This document shows, one piece after another, positions 1-11,100 of a stretch of DNA of 64,000 nucleotides. A program made the translations under genes and the position numbers. Numbering within the stretch: the first letter of the stretch is position 1; each line of letters opens with the position of its first letter. The stretch is taken from positions 202,410 through 266,409 of the forward strand of contig NADL03000460.1 of assembly GCA_002205965.3 (NCBI GenBank), given 5' to 3'. This DNA comes from Kappaphycus alvarezii. Lineage: Eukaryota; Rhodophyta; Florideophyceae; Gigartinales; Solieriaceae. The notes below the pieces were generated by a model that did no database searches, was not told the origin of the DNA, and saw only the letters and a program-made list of their open reading frames with translations.

Positions 1-1
1 T

Positions 2-673
2 AAATTGCTATTTGGAGCACCACTTTTCTTTGTGAAAGGAAAGGATGGGAAACTTAGAGGTGTTGTCGATTATAGCGGTTTGAATCGCATCATCAAAAAG
101 AATAATGCTCCACTCCCTCGTTCTGATGAAATGTTCAATCGACTTGGAGATGCGAGATTTTTCTCCAAGCTTGATCTGAAAACGGGATTCCATCAGATGA
201 GGGTGAATCCAGAGGACATCGAAAAGACTGCGTTCAATACAAAGTATGGGCAATTTGAATATCCTGTTATGCCAACGGGACTTTGCAACGCTCCTGCTAC
301 GTTATAAACTTTGATGAACCAGATCTTCTATGATTGCATCGATGTCTTCTTGGTTGTCTATTGGATGATATTCTTATATTCAGTAAGAATGAGGAAGAAC
401 ATTACGAACATCTGTACATTGTATTAAAGAGACTTAAGGATTACAAGGTGTACATCTCTCCAAAGAAATGCTCTTTCTTTCAGACTGAGCTGGTGTTTTT
501 GGGTCTAATAGTCGGGAAGGACGGCATTCATGTCAATCCTGAGAAGGCCGAAGTGCTACAAACGTGGCCGAAACCTGAGTCTCTAACGGAGTTGAGAAGT
601 TTCTTAGGTCGTATACAGTTTTTCCGTAGGTCAATTCGAAGTTCTCTGCAATTGCTGCACCTCTCACAGATCT
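2..673 (+). pseudogene. Gyp1 reverse transcriptase (partial, broken)
   Basis: Polymerase domain copying element RNA into DNA in the particle. Visible in order: RGVVDYSGLN, FFSKLDLKTGFHQMRV (first catalytic Asp), YPVMPTGLCNAPATL, then after a stop near 305 LLDDILIFSKNEEEHYEHL (the catalytic D-D pair, LLDD instead of the usual YLDD), FLGLIVGKDGIHVNPEKAE and ELRSFLGRIQFFRR. This is the standard Ty3/gypsy motif series. The N-terminal fingers lie outside the window. A stop and frame change around 305-334 and another near 660 break the frame. Confidence 0.9.
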
Positions 674-675
674 GA

Positions 676-1580
676 CAAAAAAAGGTCGAGGTATAAGGAA
701 ATGGGATCAACAGTGTGATAAAGCTTTCCAGAAGCTAAAGGAAGCGATGACATTGGCTCCAATCTTAGTTGCTCCTAACTGGAAAAAACCATTTCGTGGT
801 CATGTAGATGCTTCACAGCTTGCTGTCGGTGGAACTCTAACACAATTGGATGAGAATGGTAAGGATCTTGTAATTTCTTTCTATTCAAAGAAGCTTTCAC
901 CGGCTGAGTCGGACTATACTGCAAATGACAGAGAGCTTCTGGATTTGATTAATTTTCTGGGAAGATTCAGGTGCTATCTTGAAGGTTCTGGGTTCGAGAT
1001 TCTCACAGACAACCAGGTGCTTAAGAGCTTCTTCACAAAACCGAAACTGAGTAGGAAAGAAGCTCGTTGGTTGGAAACTCTCTGTAACTTCGGAATCTTT
1101 CCCATCACACTGAAGCCTGGAAGAATTCACGTCTCTGGAGACGCATTATCCCGAGCTCCGCACGTGACGAGAGGAGATCATGACGTCTCAGTGAATGACG
1201 TTGAAGTTCCCTACCTTGATGTTGATCAGATCATTCCTCGGTATGACGAAGACCAGTTCTTAGGTCCAGTGGTAAAAGCCATGGAAGGATGGTGGCCTGA
1301 GGATACGTTTCAGAAGCAGAAATTTGAAAGAATTCTGCCGATGTTCCGAAGAGATGGTTCGAGGCTGTTTTACAATGGAAAGTTGTGCGTACCAAGAAGG
1401 TCAGTTTCGGATATTTTGCAAATTGCTCACGACTCGAAAGCTGGTGGACATTTTAAATTTGCGAAGACGCTTTCCAGATTATATAACTTCCATTGGAAAC
1501 ATATGAGCCGGGATGTTCGAAAGTATTGTGAAGGATGTCTCACGTGTCAGCAGTATAAGGGCTTTAATCAAAAAAATTGA
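676..1580 (+). pseudogene. Gyp1 RNase H and integrase zinc-binding domain
   Basis: Follows the reverse transcriptase after a frame change. RNase H, which degrades the RNA strand of the hybrid, shows FRGHVDASQLAVGGTLTQ (catalytic Asp), a region around SDYTANDRELLDLINFLGRF (catalytic Glu) and EILTDNQVL (Asp). It is followed by PGRIHVSGDALSRAPH, the usual end of the domain. The integrase N-terminal zinc finger follows with HDSKAGGHFKFAKTLSRL and CEGCLTCQQYK (HHCC pattern). The frame stops near 1580 just before the integrase core. Confidence 0.9.
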
Positions 1581-2731
1581 CTGATCCAATGTCACTGGAA
1601 TTTCCTGACCGCAGATGGTGGTCATTAGCTACAGATTTCATGGTGAGGCTACCCCTGACGAGGAGCGGTCATGATGCGATCACGACTTGGGTTGATCGAC
1701 TTACTCGTCGAGTCCATTTTCTGAAATCTAAAACATCAGATACTGCTTAGGACACTGCTCGAGACTCCATCGCGAACATCTTCAAGAACCACGAGTTGCC
1801 GGATGATGTGACTTCAGATAGGGATAGCAAGTTCATTTCAAAGTTTTGGAAGACACTGATGAATCTTTGTGGGGTTAAATTAAGAATGTCTACAAGTAGA
1901 CACCCACAAACAGATGGTGATTCCGAGATTATGAAAAGGATAATCCAGAACTATCTCCGTTGCTATTGCTCGTATCATCAGGATGACTGGGATGAACTGC
2001 TTCCTTCTGCAGAATTTGCGTACAACTCGGCTGTGAGCGATGATCTGGGTATGTCACCATTTGAGCTTGACTTTGGATGGACACCTAAATCGCCATTGGA
2101 CTTCTTGGCTAGCAGCAGCATACCTCTTCAGAGTCTGGAAGACTTTCGTGCCAAGCTCAAGGTTTCTCTTGAGGATGCGAAATTTGCCTACAAAGTGGCA
2201 AAAGCTCGGCAAGCTGCACATGCTTCAAGGCGATACAAGGTTCCAGATTATAAAGTCGGTTCAAAGCTATCGATCAACCTTTCGTTGTTTTTGGATGTTT
2301 ATTCTAGGTCCCAGGATTCTAAAAAGATTGTTGCGCGCAGATATGGGCTATTTGTGGTTAAGGAGATAATTGGTAAGAATGCTGTTCGACTGGATCTCCC
2401 TGCTCATTTTAGAATTCATCCATTCATTCATATCATTGACACCAAACCACATTCGGAGCAGCCCGGTGACATTGCTTTGCCCATTTCTCCTTCACCTGCA
2501 CCGCTTGAACTGCCTGATGGACCAGAACAGGAAGTTGAGGTTCCCTTGGATCACAAAAAGGTTGGACGCGGTTTCAAGCTCTTGGTTTTGATGCGTGGCG
2601 TGCCACGTCATGAGCCGGAGTGGCAACCAACAAAGGACTTTGTTGATGTTACGGAAAATGGATCTGCTGTAGTAACGGAAGCTTTCCAAGAGTATATTCG
2701 GAAACATTATATACTCCCTTTGTATCATTGA
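1581..2731 (+). pseudogene. Gyp1 integrase core and C-terminal chromodomain
   Basis: The integrase core inserts the DNA copy. Translation shows the first catalytic Asp in SLATDFMVRL, the second in DVTSDRDSKFISKFW and the Glu in HPQTDGDSEIMKRIIQNYL, giving D,D35E. A stop lies at about 1748 between the first two, and 1796-2731 is open. The C-terminus has the YGLFVVKEIIGKNAVRLDLP core-extension region and then a chromodomain-like block near 2530-2640 containing EPEWQPTKDF. Chromodomains on such integrases are thought to steer insertion to particular chromatin. Confidence 0.88.
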
Positions 2732-2747
2732 CGAGGACGTCAATAGT

Positions 2748-2763
2748 CCGGGGGAGAGAATAG
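2748..2763 (+). promoter_or_regulatory. Gyp1 polypurine tract
   Basis: The purine run CCGGGGGAGAGAATAG lies directly before the LTR start TGTAACAATG. This is where plus-strand priming is expected in LTR retrotransposons. Confidence 0.75.
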
Positions 2764-3212
2764 TGTAACAATGTCTCTGTTAAATCACTGTGTAATAGAT
2801 ACTTGTTCGCTGTCGCTATTCCACTTCTCTATTACACAGTGGTGAAACAGAGAAACTTTACCGTCTTGAATGATTATAGAAATTTGATTTTCATTCAATG
2901 TTTTTATTTGCCGTGGAGCCCCACGTCATCGTTTTATTTATGTAGTTATGTTATAGATAGTACAATTCTATAGTTACACCTCTACTTTCTAGTAAGTTCT
3001 AATGAGCTAACAAAGCATATAATTTCTAGAGTAGAGCTACCGTACTGTCTATAAAAGGGGGGTCACATCTGGATTCTTGTGGGAAACCGATTCTTGTGGG
3101 AATCCTGGAACACTCCAAACACCCTTTGCCCCCAACTTTCTGAAACCCTTTACCATCGCCTCTACTGTTACTTTAGCAGCGCACCGGCTGCCTCCCTCTT
3201 TGTCTCACTGAG
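2764..3212 (+). repeat. Gyp1 3' LTR (right end uncertain)
   Basis: Begins with TG right after the polypurine tract. A TATA-like CTATAAAAGGGGGG lies near 3050. Positions 2774-2798 and 2829-2853 form a 25-base imperfect inverted repeat (about 22 pairs) near the start of U3. The other LTR is outside the window, so the right end cannot be fixed. The sequence abuts the left Cop1 LTR at 3213. Confidence 0.7.
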
Positions 3213-3437
3213 TGTCGGGAACAAGACGGCCTAATTCCTATCGAACTCGTGCCGAAACAAGAACGCAAACGCTTCATGTCGATCAGTGCTTAGTCACAAT
3301 AATTGCAAATCTGTTTTGGTTGTGTTGTGTAAATAAGCAGCGTGAGCTCATTGGCCCTCGACCACAAATCGCAGAATCTATGCGCAGCAGAATAAAATTG
3401 ATTATGATTTCTCACATCTGTACAGTAATTTTCGACA
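3213..3437 (-). repeat. Cop1 3' LTR
   Basis: On the plus strand it starts TGTCGGGAACAAGACGG and ends TTTTCGACA. It pairs with 8254-8478, equal in length (225 bp). Many substitutions separate the copies, indicating an old insertion. Confidence 0.85.
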
Positions 3438-3566
3438 TGACCCCTGGAGGGCTATCGAGTTTGTCGGTGGAGACCACACCAATCGAGTTGCGGTGTGAAT
3501 CAAAAAAGTCCCGGATCAATTCCTTGGTGAGATGGTCCGCACGATTTGTCGCAGAATTTGTGTACA

Positions 3567-5070
3567 TCACTCTAAGGGATTTCTTCTAGACTTCCGATGG
3601 GACATAGTTGTATTTGAAGCCGACATGCTTAACGTTACATAGGCCTTGCACTTGCCCAGTCTACGAAATAGTACAGAGGTTGTCCTGACGGATAAGATTT
3701 GGTTCCGTAATGGGTAGTAACACTTCGCTGATAACCGTCCGGACCCAAATGACTTCTCAAACACATGCTGAGAGTGCCAAAAATTCCATCTTAGCCGTTA
3801 ACAATGCCGTAACGGCTTGAATCTTCGAAGTTAAAATAACGGGACCGTCGTTGATGCAGAGTACATAGACGGTACGGGAAAGTTGCTTGCATTGATCACG
3901 CGTCCAGTCAGAATCACTCCATGCATCGAACTTGACTTGTTCCGTACCAAAAAGTAAGAAGATTACGTAGTCTGCTGTACCGCTCATATACCTGTCAAGG
4001 TATTTCACCATTTTCCAATGCTTCCGCAACGGTTCGGCTTGGAACTTACCGAGCATGTAAACCGCAGTGGCAATGTCCTGACGGGTTGAGTAGACAGATA
4101 AAGAAGACGCAAAAGTTCGCGGTACAGAACTACTTCCATTTCTTGCTTTTATGAATCAGTTGGGTTGTGTTTTACCGAATGCAGGGGATACGCCATCGGT
4201 GGACTCGTAGGCTCGGAAGTCATGATACCAGCGAGCTCCGCAATTTTTCTCATCATATTGTTTTTGTGAGAGAAATAAACCGTTCAATAGGTGATAAATC
4301 TTACTACCGAGGAAATAATTGCACTTTCCGAGATCGGTGGTTGTAAACACTTCACCGAATTCTTGCTTGACTTTCTTCACACCGATGAAGGTTCCGCAAA
4401 TTATTAGATCGTCAACAATTAAGACAAAGAATACATTTTCTGTTTATTTCGCCAAAATTAACAGACAGTCACTTGTAGTTGATCACGTCATTCCGATACG
4501 GCTCAAAGCTTGGGTAAGATGTGGGTAACAAAGCTCTGAGGCTGAACGGAGTCCGTACACTGACTTTTTGAGCACGAAAATTTGCCCTGACGAGGAGGAA
4601 ACTCCTTCAATCTTGGTTTGGAGGCTTGATGTAGACGCGTTCTGCTTTCGGAAAGAGCGCGTACAAAAATTCACTCTTAATGTCCAAAGCTTTGATCTCC
4701 CATTCAAAAGAAACCGCGACGGCAAGGAAAATACGCACCCGCTCAATGCAGGCTACCGGTGCATAGAGTTCTACATAATCTACCGCTTCGGCTTGAAAGC
4801 TACGTCGAGCGAAAAGATGAGCCTTGAACCGTGACGGCTTTCCTCTTGGTTCTCTCCTGAGGCAAAGCACTATTCCGGGCGGAAGAGGTCGAACTTTATG
4901 CAGAACATCCCGAACAGCTGTCCACATTGTCGCCTCCTCAAGTGTATCAAATTCCTCCTTGATGGCTTGAAGGCACAGATTCCGATCTTGGGACTTGAGA
5001 GCGACCTTGAACTTGAGCTAATTGCTGTTCGTAACCGCAATTGGTAATGCCACATGCATATATTTGACAT
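3567..5070 (-). pseudogene. Cop1 reverse transcriptase and RNase H, decayed
   Basis: On the minus strand the copia RT motifs read in order: RFKAHLFARRSFQ, ELYAPVACIERVRIFLAVA, ALDIKSEFLYA (catalytic Asp), SVYGLRSASELCY, then VLIVDDLIICG near 4395-4435 (IVDD for the usual YVDD) and TTTDLGKCNYFLGSKIY. RNase H follows at about 3757-4056 with WKMVKYLDRYMSGT and FDAWSDSDWTRDQ. The pieces lie in different frames separated by stops and shifts, so no functional protein is expected. The closest relative in the window is Cop4. Confidence 0.88.
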
Positions 5071-5396
5071 TTAATGACGGTCTCAAATTGTAGCCCGAAG
5101 CGGACACCTCTAAATTGGCTGACCGGTTTCCGTACCGGTTTCTTCAGCATCTTTTTCGTCGTCATACGGTTGATAATCATCGTCTCCGTCCGGATCTTCT
5201 TCATCACTCTATCCGAACGCACTCTGCTGTGCCGGTGTGTATATGATTAAGTTCTTCTTGGTCTCCGTTCATTTCACCGATATCGGGAAACTGATCTTCG
5301 CTATTTGGGGAGGGCTTCTGCGTCAATTCTTTTACATTCTACTAGTTTTTTAATCGGTATCACCACTGTCGGTTGATGCTACGGACCACTGTTGAT

Positions 5397-6290
5397 CTAG
5401 ATGCAATCCGAACCGAGCACTCCCAAACGGTTTGTGCGAGGGAATGTTTTTTCAATTACCTGGTGTGCTTGGTTCGAACTATTCCCGAGTCGGATAGCAC
5501 ACGATAAATTCCCCCAGCTTCGTGTCAGAGACATATAATTCCGATCAAACTTGGTGGAAACGTGACCAACTTCTTCCCCACTAGTCGGAAGAGCATTCTG
5601 CAACAGAACGGCTTGAGATGGTATATATCGGAGTGTACTCGCCCGCATACGATCTCTAATGGAGCTTTTTCCGTATTGAAATCGGTCACAAAGTTCTTGC
5701 AATCAGCTACATGCTTGATGGCTGAATCCCACTACCGAATCGGTAGCTTGGCTTGCTTGAGACACTTGCGTGCTAAGGAGAGGATTATTCCGTGATATCG
5801 TTCGGCCAACCCTTTTGAATGTGGTTTATAGGGGGTGTTCATTGTGAATTTCACTCTGTCAGCCATTAGGGTCGTTCTGGCACGTTAAACCTCTCCTTTT
5901 TCATTGACGCGAGCCGATCGAAAGGTATGGCCTGACTGCTTTTCGAAGCGTCTTATAAAGCGAAGCAGTGTCTGTCATGCCTGGATCTTTGATCGAAGCG
6001 TTTCGAAAGACACAAATCGAGAATGCTCGTCGACCACAGTGAGTAAGTACTTATTACCGTTTACAGATCTTACCTCCACGTCCGCTTTGACGTCCGCATT
6101 TAAACTTCCGATTTGGGTTTCCTTACATCCTTCTAGGGAACCGCTATCTTTACTTGCCCTTGGTACAATAATCGCAATCTATAGAAGCACAGTTGACTTT
6201 TGGAACTACCCGATTCGGAGCTGCTTCCTTATCGCCTTGAGCTGTGTAGCATGTCCGAGTCGGAGGTCTCGAAGTGAGGGTAATTCCTCT
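5397..6290 (-). pseudogene. Cop1 integrase, decayed
   Basis: Minus-strand reading gives the pre-integrase segment LRDLRLGHATQ, then SVNGNKYLLTVVDEHSRFV (first Asp), RFIRRFEKQSGHTFRSARVN (second Asp lost) and YKPHSKGLAERYHGIILSLA (Glu). This mirrors the intact-frame integrase of Cop4 (TIVDEYSRYV, LHTDGGKEF, GLSERYHGIVM). Several stops and frame changes interrupt it. It lies between the acidic linker and the reverse transcriptase, as expected for copia. Confidence 0.85.
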
Positions 6291-7150
6291 TAGCATGTTT
6301 TCTTGTTCTTTTCCGGAACGGTATTTTTGTCGGCTCCTGGCTCAGTTTGCTCGTCCTCTGATGAGTCATTTGAGCTTTCGTTGATAGAAACGTTTTCGGA
6401 ATCACTCGACAGCTCTGAATCCGACTCGGATGATGTGTCATCTCGTGAATTGATCTGAGTCTCGCTTATCGAATATTCTTCTTCATCATCCGATTCGGTT
6501 TTAGTCCCAGTTGACTCATCACTGTCGTTTGAGCTGCTTGAGTTCTCTGAATCGGTCCTTGCCATCGCAGATGTGGCAAGATGGTTGCGCAAAACAACCA
6601 TCATATAAGTATCATTCTTGTCTGCGCGAGCCGATCGGAGGACTGGAATAGACTCTTGATTGAAGTAAATGTGAAAAAATCCGTCGTTGTCCTTATGGTT
6701 ATATCCTATTACGGCAAAATTTCTCTCGAGATTGATGAGGAGCGCTTTTCTCTACATGAATGTAATACTTATGTTCCCCCTCACCAATGACGGAACTGTA
6801 AGAAGACTGATCGCCATGTCGGGCGCAATCAGTGTCTCCGAAAATTCCACCTTCATTGTTCCGTTTTAGGTTTTATAGTTCAGACCTTGATTTTTTCGGT
6901 TGCCGTAACGGCTGAGTCATCACCCAACGAAATATATGGGTTGCATGATTTCTTGACACTAACCATTTCGGAATTGGGGGTCATGTGTAAAGATGTTCCA
7001 CTGCCCAGCATCACCATTTCCGGTCGGCAGTTATGATTCTTCACATTTGCCATCGCGGATCGCTTTTACGACTTTGGCTTGTCTTCTTTCTTTTACTTGC
7101 TGTTATTTTCCATCTTCTTCGAGTTTTTTTCGTCTTGGTCCATTTTGGAA
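6290..7150 (-). pseudogene. Cop1 protease region and acidic linker
   Basis: Positions 6290-6604 encode on the minus strand a run very rich in Ser, Asp, Glu and Thr (TESDDEEEYSISETQ, SSESDSELSSDSEN). Cop4 has a similar acidic stretch just before its LRLGH pre-integrase motif, so this is a family feature. Between this and gag, where the aspartic protease belongs, only scattered homology remains, and I could not point to a D-S/T-G triad. Confidence 0.6.
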
Positions 7151-7154
7151 ACAT

Positions 7155-7880
7155 CTATTGTACCGTTCGGCAAGTTGAGACGGTGGGAGGGTTTTTTGGG
7201 TTGAGCCGGCAGTCCGCTGTCTTGTGGTTCGTCTTTCGACAAATTGAGCATGCGATACTTGCGCTTTTTGCCCGATCGTGGCTTTCAATACCCTCCATGT
7301 GTGACTTAAACTCCAAAATAAATCGACAAGTTACATCTCCCGAAGACAAATTGTCTTCAGAGAGGGTCTTGATCACTTCCGTTACGGTTTAAATCTGTAT
7401 GATGTCAACAAACGCCACCAATATACCGATAACCAGGGTGTCATCGAGCGAGGTAATCATGGTGCCGAGTTCCTCAACCAATGCTGCCATCTTCTCGATC
7501 CGCTTAGAAATGTCCGGCCGGAGGTTTGAATACCGAAGCGACATGAGCTCCGAAACCATAGATATCTTCGACGCGGTAGACTTTAAATCACACCTTGCGT
7601 CGATTTTAGCCTTCATTATCTTTGTTTTTCTGATAATGGACCTAACTACCCGAGGCGGTTGATCATGCAGTGCGGATACAGTAATGTTGCTTGCCTGACG
7701 TTCTTGCTCTGCTTTCTTGCTAGAATCACAGTCGCCACTCCGAACGGTCAAGGTTTCATAGGGACCGTTGGCGCTGATTGCCGCTTGCCCAAGAAGTCTG
7801 CAGAAGTAATAGTCGGACTTTCCGTCGAACGTTTTGATGTTGACCTTTGTCGTAGACGTCGGAAATCTTGATTCAGCTGA
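7155..7880 (-). pseudogene. Cop1 gag, decayed
   Basis: The minus strand reads TFDGKSDYYF near 7800-7830, then KKAEQERQASNITVSAL, STASKISMVSELMSLRY and SLDDTLVIGILVA. Each aligns with the Cop4 gag (DDKSDYGLW, AERQRQASNIVVGAL, STASKITKISELVSVRY, KLDDTLTVGILVA). A zinc-knuckle remnant, CSICRKTNHKTADC, lies at about 7210-7260 and still fits CX2CX4HX4C. Shifts near 7389 and 7750 break the frame. 7881-8253 is leader sequence with no gene that I recognise. Confidence 0.85.
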
Positions 7881-8253
7881 TCAGATACTGTACGTCAACA
7901 ATCCATAAACAGTAGAAAGAACTTGAAGTCAAAGAGATTGAACGAACAAAATTCCGAGACGGTTAAAAGCTGAAACAGAGCTAAACGTGAAATTCTGGAC
8001 TCATCACCTGTTGAATTTGATACTTCTGATGGCTTACACAGCCGAACCTGAGGAGTTAATTTTTCCATAAAGGAAAAACGTTTATTACCATTTAATGCTG
8101 TTATTTTTACCATTCGGCGTCTTTATTTTCTATCTTATAAAGACAAATCCGTCTACCGATAAATACAAGTCCACTTTAACCTCTATGAGGTTTAAAGTCA
8201 TCCGATTTCGTTGAAATGTTTTAAACAAGCTTAAAAAATGCTCTCTTTCTCCG

Positions 8254-8478
8254 TATCGGGAAGCAAACGGCCACATTCCTAACGAAATCGAGCCAGAACA
8301 AGAGCAAAAACGCTTTTTGGCGGCCAGTGCTTAGTCACAGTAATTCCGCATCGGTTTTGCTTGCGTTTTGGAAAAGAGCAGCGTACGCTCTTCGGCTGTC
8401 GACTGCAAATTGTAGAATCTCCGCACGACACAATCAAATTGATTGTGATTACTCACACCCGTATCGAATTCTTCGACA
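8254..8478 (-). repeat. Cop1 5' LTR
   Basis: Starts TATCGGGAAGCAAACGG and ends ATTCTTCGACA on the plus strand, matching 3213-3437 along its whole 225 bp with many substitutions. No clear primer-binding site is visible at its inner edge. Confidence 0.85.
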
Positions 8479-8659
8479 ACTTTCTAAAGCCATTAAGAAG
8501 TAATTGAAATGAAGTCTGTGCGGCTTTAAGGCCTATAACCGCGTGTATTAAAGGCTTAAGGGGCTGCACATTGTCCAGGATGTGCTGTTGCGAGAACGCT
8601 TAGGAATCGATTGGCGCTTTTAAGCCATAGCTCTCGCGCCGTATTCGTGTGCATATCAG
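8479..8659. other. Unassigned spacer between Cop1 and a LINE fragment
   Basis: No protein, LTR or repeat recognised. It may be the remains of whatever Cop1 and the neighbouring LINE piece inserted into. Confidence 0.3.
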
Positions 8660-9185
8660 TGATTTATACGACCTGAACAGACGCGGAAGGGGCAAAAGGC
8701 AATCGCACCCTGCATTTCGGCATCGACAGATGAAGTCCACTACGTTTGGCCTCAGGGGAAGGGAGAACCTCGATAGCTTGAGTTTGGTCTCCTGTGTGTC
8801 TGGCTGTAATGTAGCCGTAGCCATGATAGCACAACTCCAAAAGCAGCATGTCTGGCCCTGTGTCCTCCTCGCCCAATGCAGACAGTAGTTCGTTGATCTT
8901 CAAAGCGATTAGGTGACGCAAAAGGACAAAGACCCGCCAAGTGGGCCTCCTTGATGGTTGCCCACAACACTTCGTATAATCTTGAAGCATGTTCAGAGAA
9001 ACGACGGGTCGGTGTTGCAACAATGAAACACACGGGGATGCAGCTGGGAAGGGGTCTCGAACGGCGTTGAAGAATGCGGCACAGCTGCACATTTCAAGTC
9101 CCTTCTTCAAACCCAATCGTAGAAGAGCAAATTCTGAGCTGCTTTCAAAGTTTAATCCAGTGACGACTTGTTTAGCACAGAGCAC
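8660..9185 (-). pseudogene. LINE reverse-transcriptase fragment, LineB-related
   Basis: The minus strand reads LLLELCYHGYGYITARHTG and GLHLSMPKCRV. These match the LineB palm segments LLLQLWYHDDGYIIGRHD and GLHLSLPKCTV. Just upstream a second frame gives HQGGPLGG, equivalent to the GTQQGDNLGG motif of LineB, and AFFNAVRDPFP matches the conserved AFN block. This is therefore about 170 codons of a non-LTR reverse transcriptase with the catalytic DD changed (YHGYG), frameshifted and cut at both ends. 9186-9291 beyond it shows no recognised gene, except that a Gyp2-compatible frame is open from about 9230. Confidence 0.75.
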
Positions 9186-9296
9186 TCCCGGACGCGTTGG
9201 TATAAACGATCACATCTTCCATACGTTAAACTAACCGAAACTTGTTCACAATGCGCCAAGATCCGTGAACTACCGTATCGGTTCCCGCTTTTGTGG

Positions 9297-9601
9297 GGAT
9301 AAAGAAAGTAACTCGCTGTCCAGTGCTCAATTTTCTCTCCCCAGAGTTTAATCTACACACTGACCGGGGGGAAAACTCCCTTTTGCACTGTTAGTTGTGG
9401 TTACCAACGCAACGGCATCCACGACATTGGATTCCACTTAACCCGACGGCAATGAACGCTTTACTAACCCTAACTATAAGGCCCTAAATGAGGCGCCTGT
9501 AATTAGGCTGATTACACTGTAGTGGTACAGACTCTTCAGCATCGCTGGACGAATTCGATTCACTCATTTAGTCATTTCCACCTCTCAAGTTATCCTCAAC
9601 A
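9297..9601 (-). repeat. Cop2 3' LTR
   Basis: Begins GGATAAAGAAAGTAACTCG (first base changed from the T of TG) and ends ATCCTCAACA. It aligns with the split 5' LTR, first 89 bp at 14273-14361 and the rest at 21157-21373 (305 versus 306 bp). It is preceded by the target duplication TGTGG. Confidence 0.88.
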
Positions 9602-9625
9602 CTCCTCCTCGAATCCAGTCTCAAC

Positions 9626-11100
9626 CTAGATGCGACCTATATTCATCTTCAACTTGATTTGTCCAAGCGGTTTCGTCAAAAGATCGGCATCTTTATCTTT
9701 CGAGGCGACGTAGGCTGCATCAACCTTGTTTCTGTTAATCAGTTCTCGTACAAAATGAACTCGTACATCGATATGCTTCGCTCGTTTGGGCTGATGTTTG
9801 TTATCTTTTGCCCAAGATATCGCAGAAAAATTGTCGGAGAACAATGGAGTTGGGTCATTTCCAATTTCAATAATATTTCTCAATACTTCACGCAACTAAA
9901 CCACTTCCTGGCACGCAATCGATAAAGCAAAGTACTCTGCCTCACATGTTGAAAGCGCAACAGACATCTGCTTCTTTGCTTTCCAGCTAACAAGGGCATC
10001 TCCGATCTTTACGACATACCCTGTCATTGAATTTCGATCCTCGGTATCGCACGCGTAGTCGTAGTCCACGAATATTGAAAAGTTTGTAGTGCCCTTTCTG
10101 TACGTCACTGCGTGGTTACAGGTCCCCTTTAGGTACCTTGGTACACGTTTTACACTGCGATGGCAGCAAGCAGTCGGGCATTTTTGAAATTGAGGGAGTA
10201 TCCATACTGAGTCTAGTATATCCGGTCGTGAGCGTAGTCCAAGATAAAAAAAGAGATCGATAATCTGCTGATAGAGCTGGGCATTGATCTGCGACTTATC
10301 TTTTTCAGCTTCATACCCCTCGAAAATTTTCTCAACCATCAGAGTAACAGCCGATTTGCACGAATCCATTCCAAGGCGCCGAAGGACGCTATCAACATAA
10401 ACCTCTTGAGACAATTGCAAGGCAGATACATCTCCTTTCCCTTCATAGGTCCAGCGCAGACGTACCTTCGAGAAAAATTCTACCTCTTCTGACCGGCGAA
10501 GTTTGTACAAATTGGACAACTCTTCCACAATTTTCTCAACCTCCTCCTGAATTGCGCAGAATATCAATATATCCTCAAAATATACGAGGATAAATGAGGG
10601 TAATCTACCATGTCCACGACGAAATACGCATGGGGCACTCTTGATTTAAACGAATCCATGGTTACCTTGGCCACTTAGAACATTCTGTGCCATGCTAAAT
10701 GCGCCTGCTTAAAGCCGTTTATTTCCTTCTTAAGCTTTTAAACACGTGACGGTTGTCCTGTTATTCCGCGAGAAGACTCGACCCAAACTTTTTCCTCCAA
10801 TTTACCATTAAGAAACGCAGTCTAGTTATCCACCTGTGCGACAAACACACTAAAACATAAAGAGAGGTACAAGAACATTCGAACAATTGTAAATTCAACT
10901 ACGGGTGCATACGTTTCCAAGTAATCAACATCATACGTTTGATGATTACCTCCTGCAAGAACCCAAGATTTGAACCTTTCAATTTCACCGTTTCCTCCTC
11001 TTTTGACATTGAGAACCATATGCGTCGGTAGAGGCAAACTTTTGGGTGCATCGTCTCGTTCCCTGGTTTCATTATCTTAAATTGATTAAAGCTCTTCATA
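9626..11100 (-). pseudogene. Cop2 reverse transcriptase and RNase H
   Basis: RT pieces on the minus strand: ERFKSWVLAGGNHQ, DYLETYAPVVEFTIVRMFL, a broken central part, then VYFEDILIFCA near 10560-10600. That is the YVDD site with its first Asp replaced by Glu, so the catalytic pair is lost. RNase H at 9626-10567 is better kept: SIFVDYDYACD, SVALSTCEAEYFALSIACQE and LFSDNFSAISWAKD, ending KHIDVRVHFVRELI and DADLLTKPLG. These are the standard copia RNase H blocks. Confidence 0.88.

Larger units (their letters stand above)
1..3212 (+). mobile_element. Gyp1: Ty3/gypsy chromovirus-type LTR retrotransposon, 5' end outside window
   Basis: The order reverse transcriptase, RNase H, integrase, chromodomain, polypurine tract, LTR is that of a chromodomain-bearing Ty3/gypsy element. 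The window opens inside the reverse transcriptase, so gag, protease and the 5' LTR are missing. The pol frame is broken by at least a stop near 305, a shift near 660 and a stop near 1580, so this copy is dead. Its 3' LTR runs directly into the left LTR of Cop1 at 3213, so the right LTR end may be cut. Confidence 0.9.
3213..8478 (-). mobile_element. Cop1: degenerate Ty1/copia retrotransposon
   Basis: Two diverged 225-bp LTRs flank gag, an acidic linker, integrase, reverse transcriptase and RNase H, read right to left on the minus strand. That is the Pseudoviridae/copia order. Gag, integrase and RT resemble those of Cop4, so the two are related families, but Cop1 is much older: its LTRs differ at many sites and every gene carries stops and shifts. 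The five bases outside the LTRs (CTGAG on the left, ACTTT on the right) do not match, so no target duplication is visible. Confidence 0.9.
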
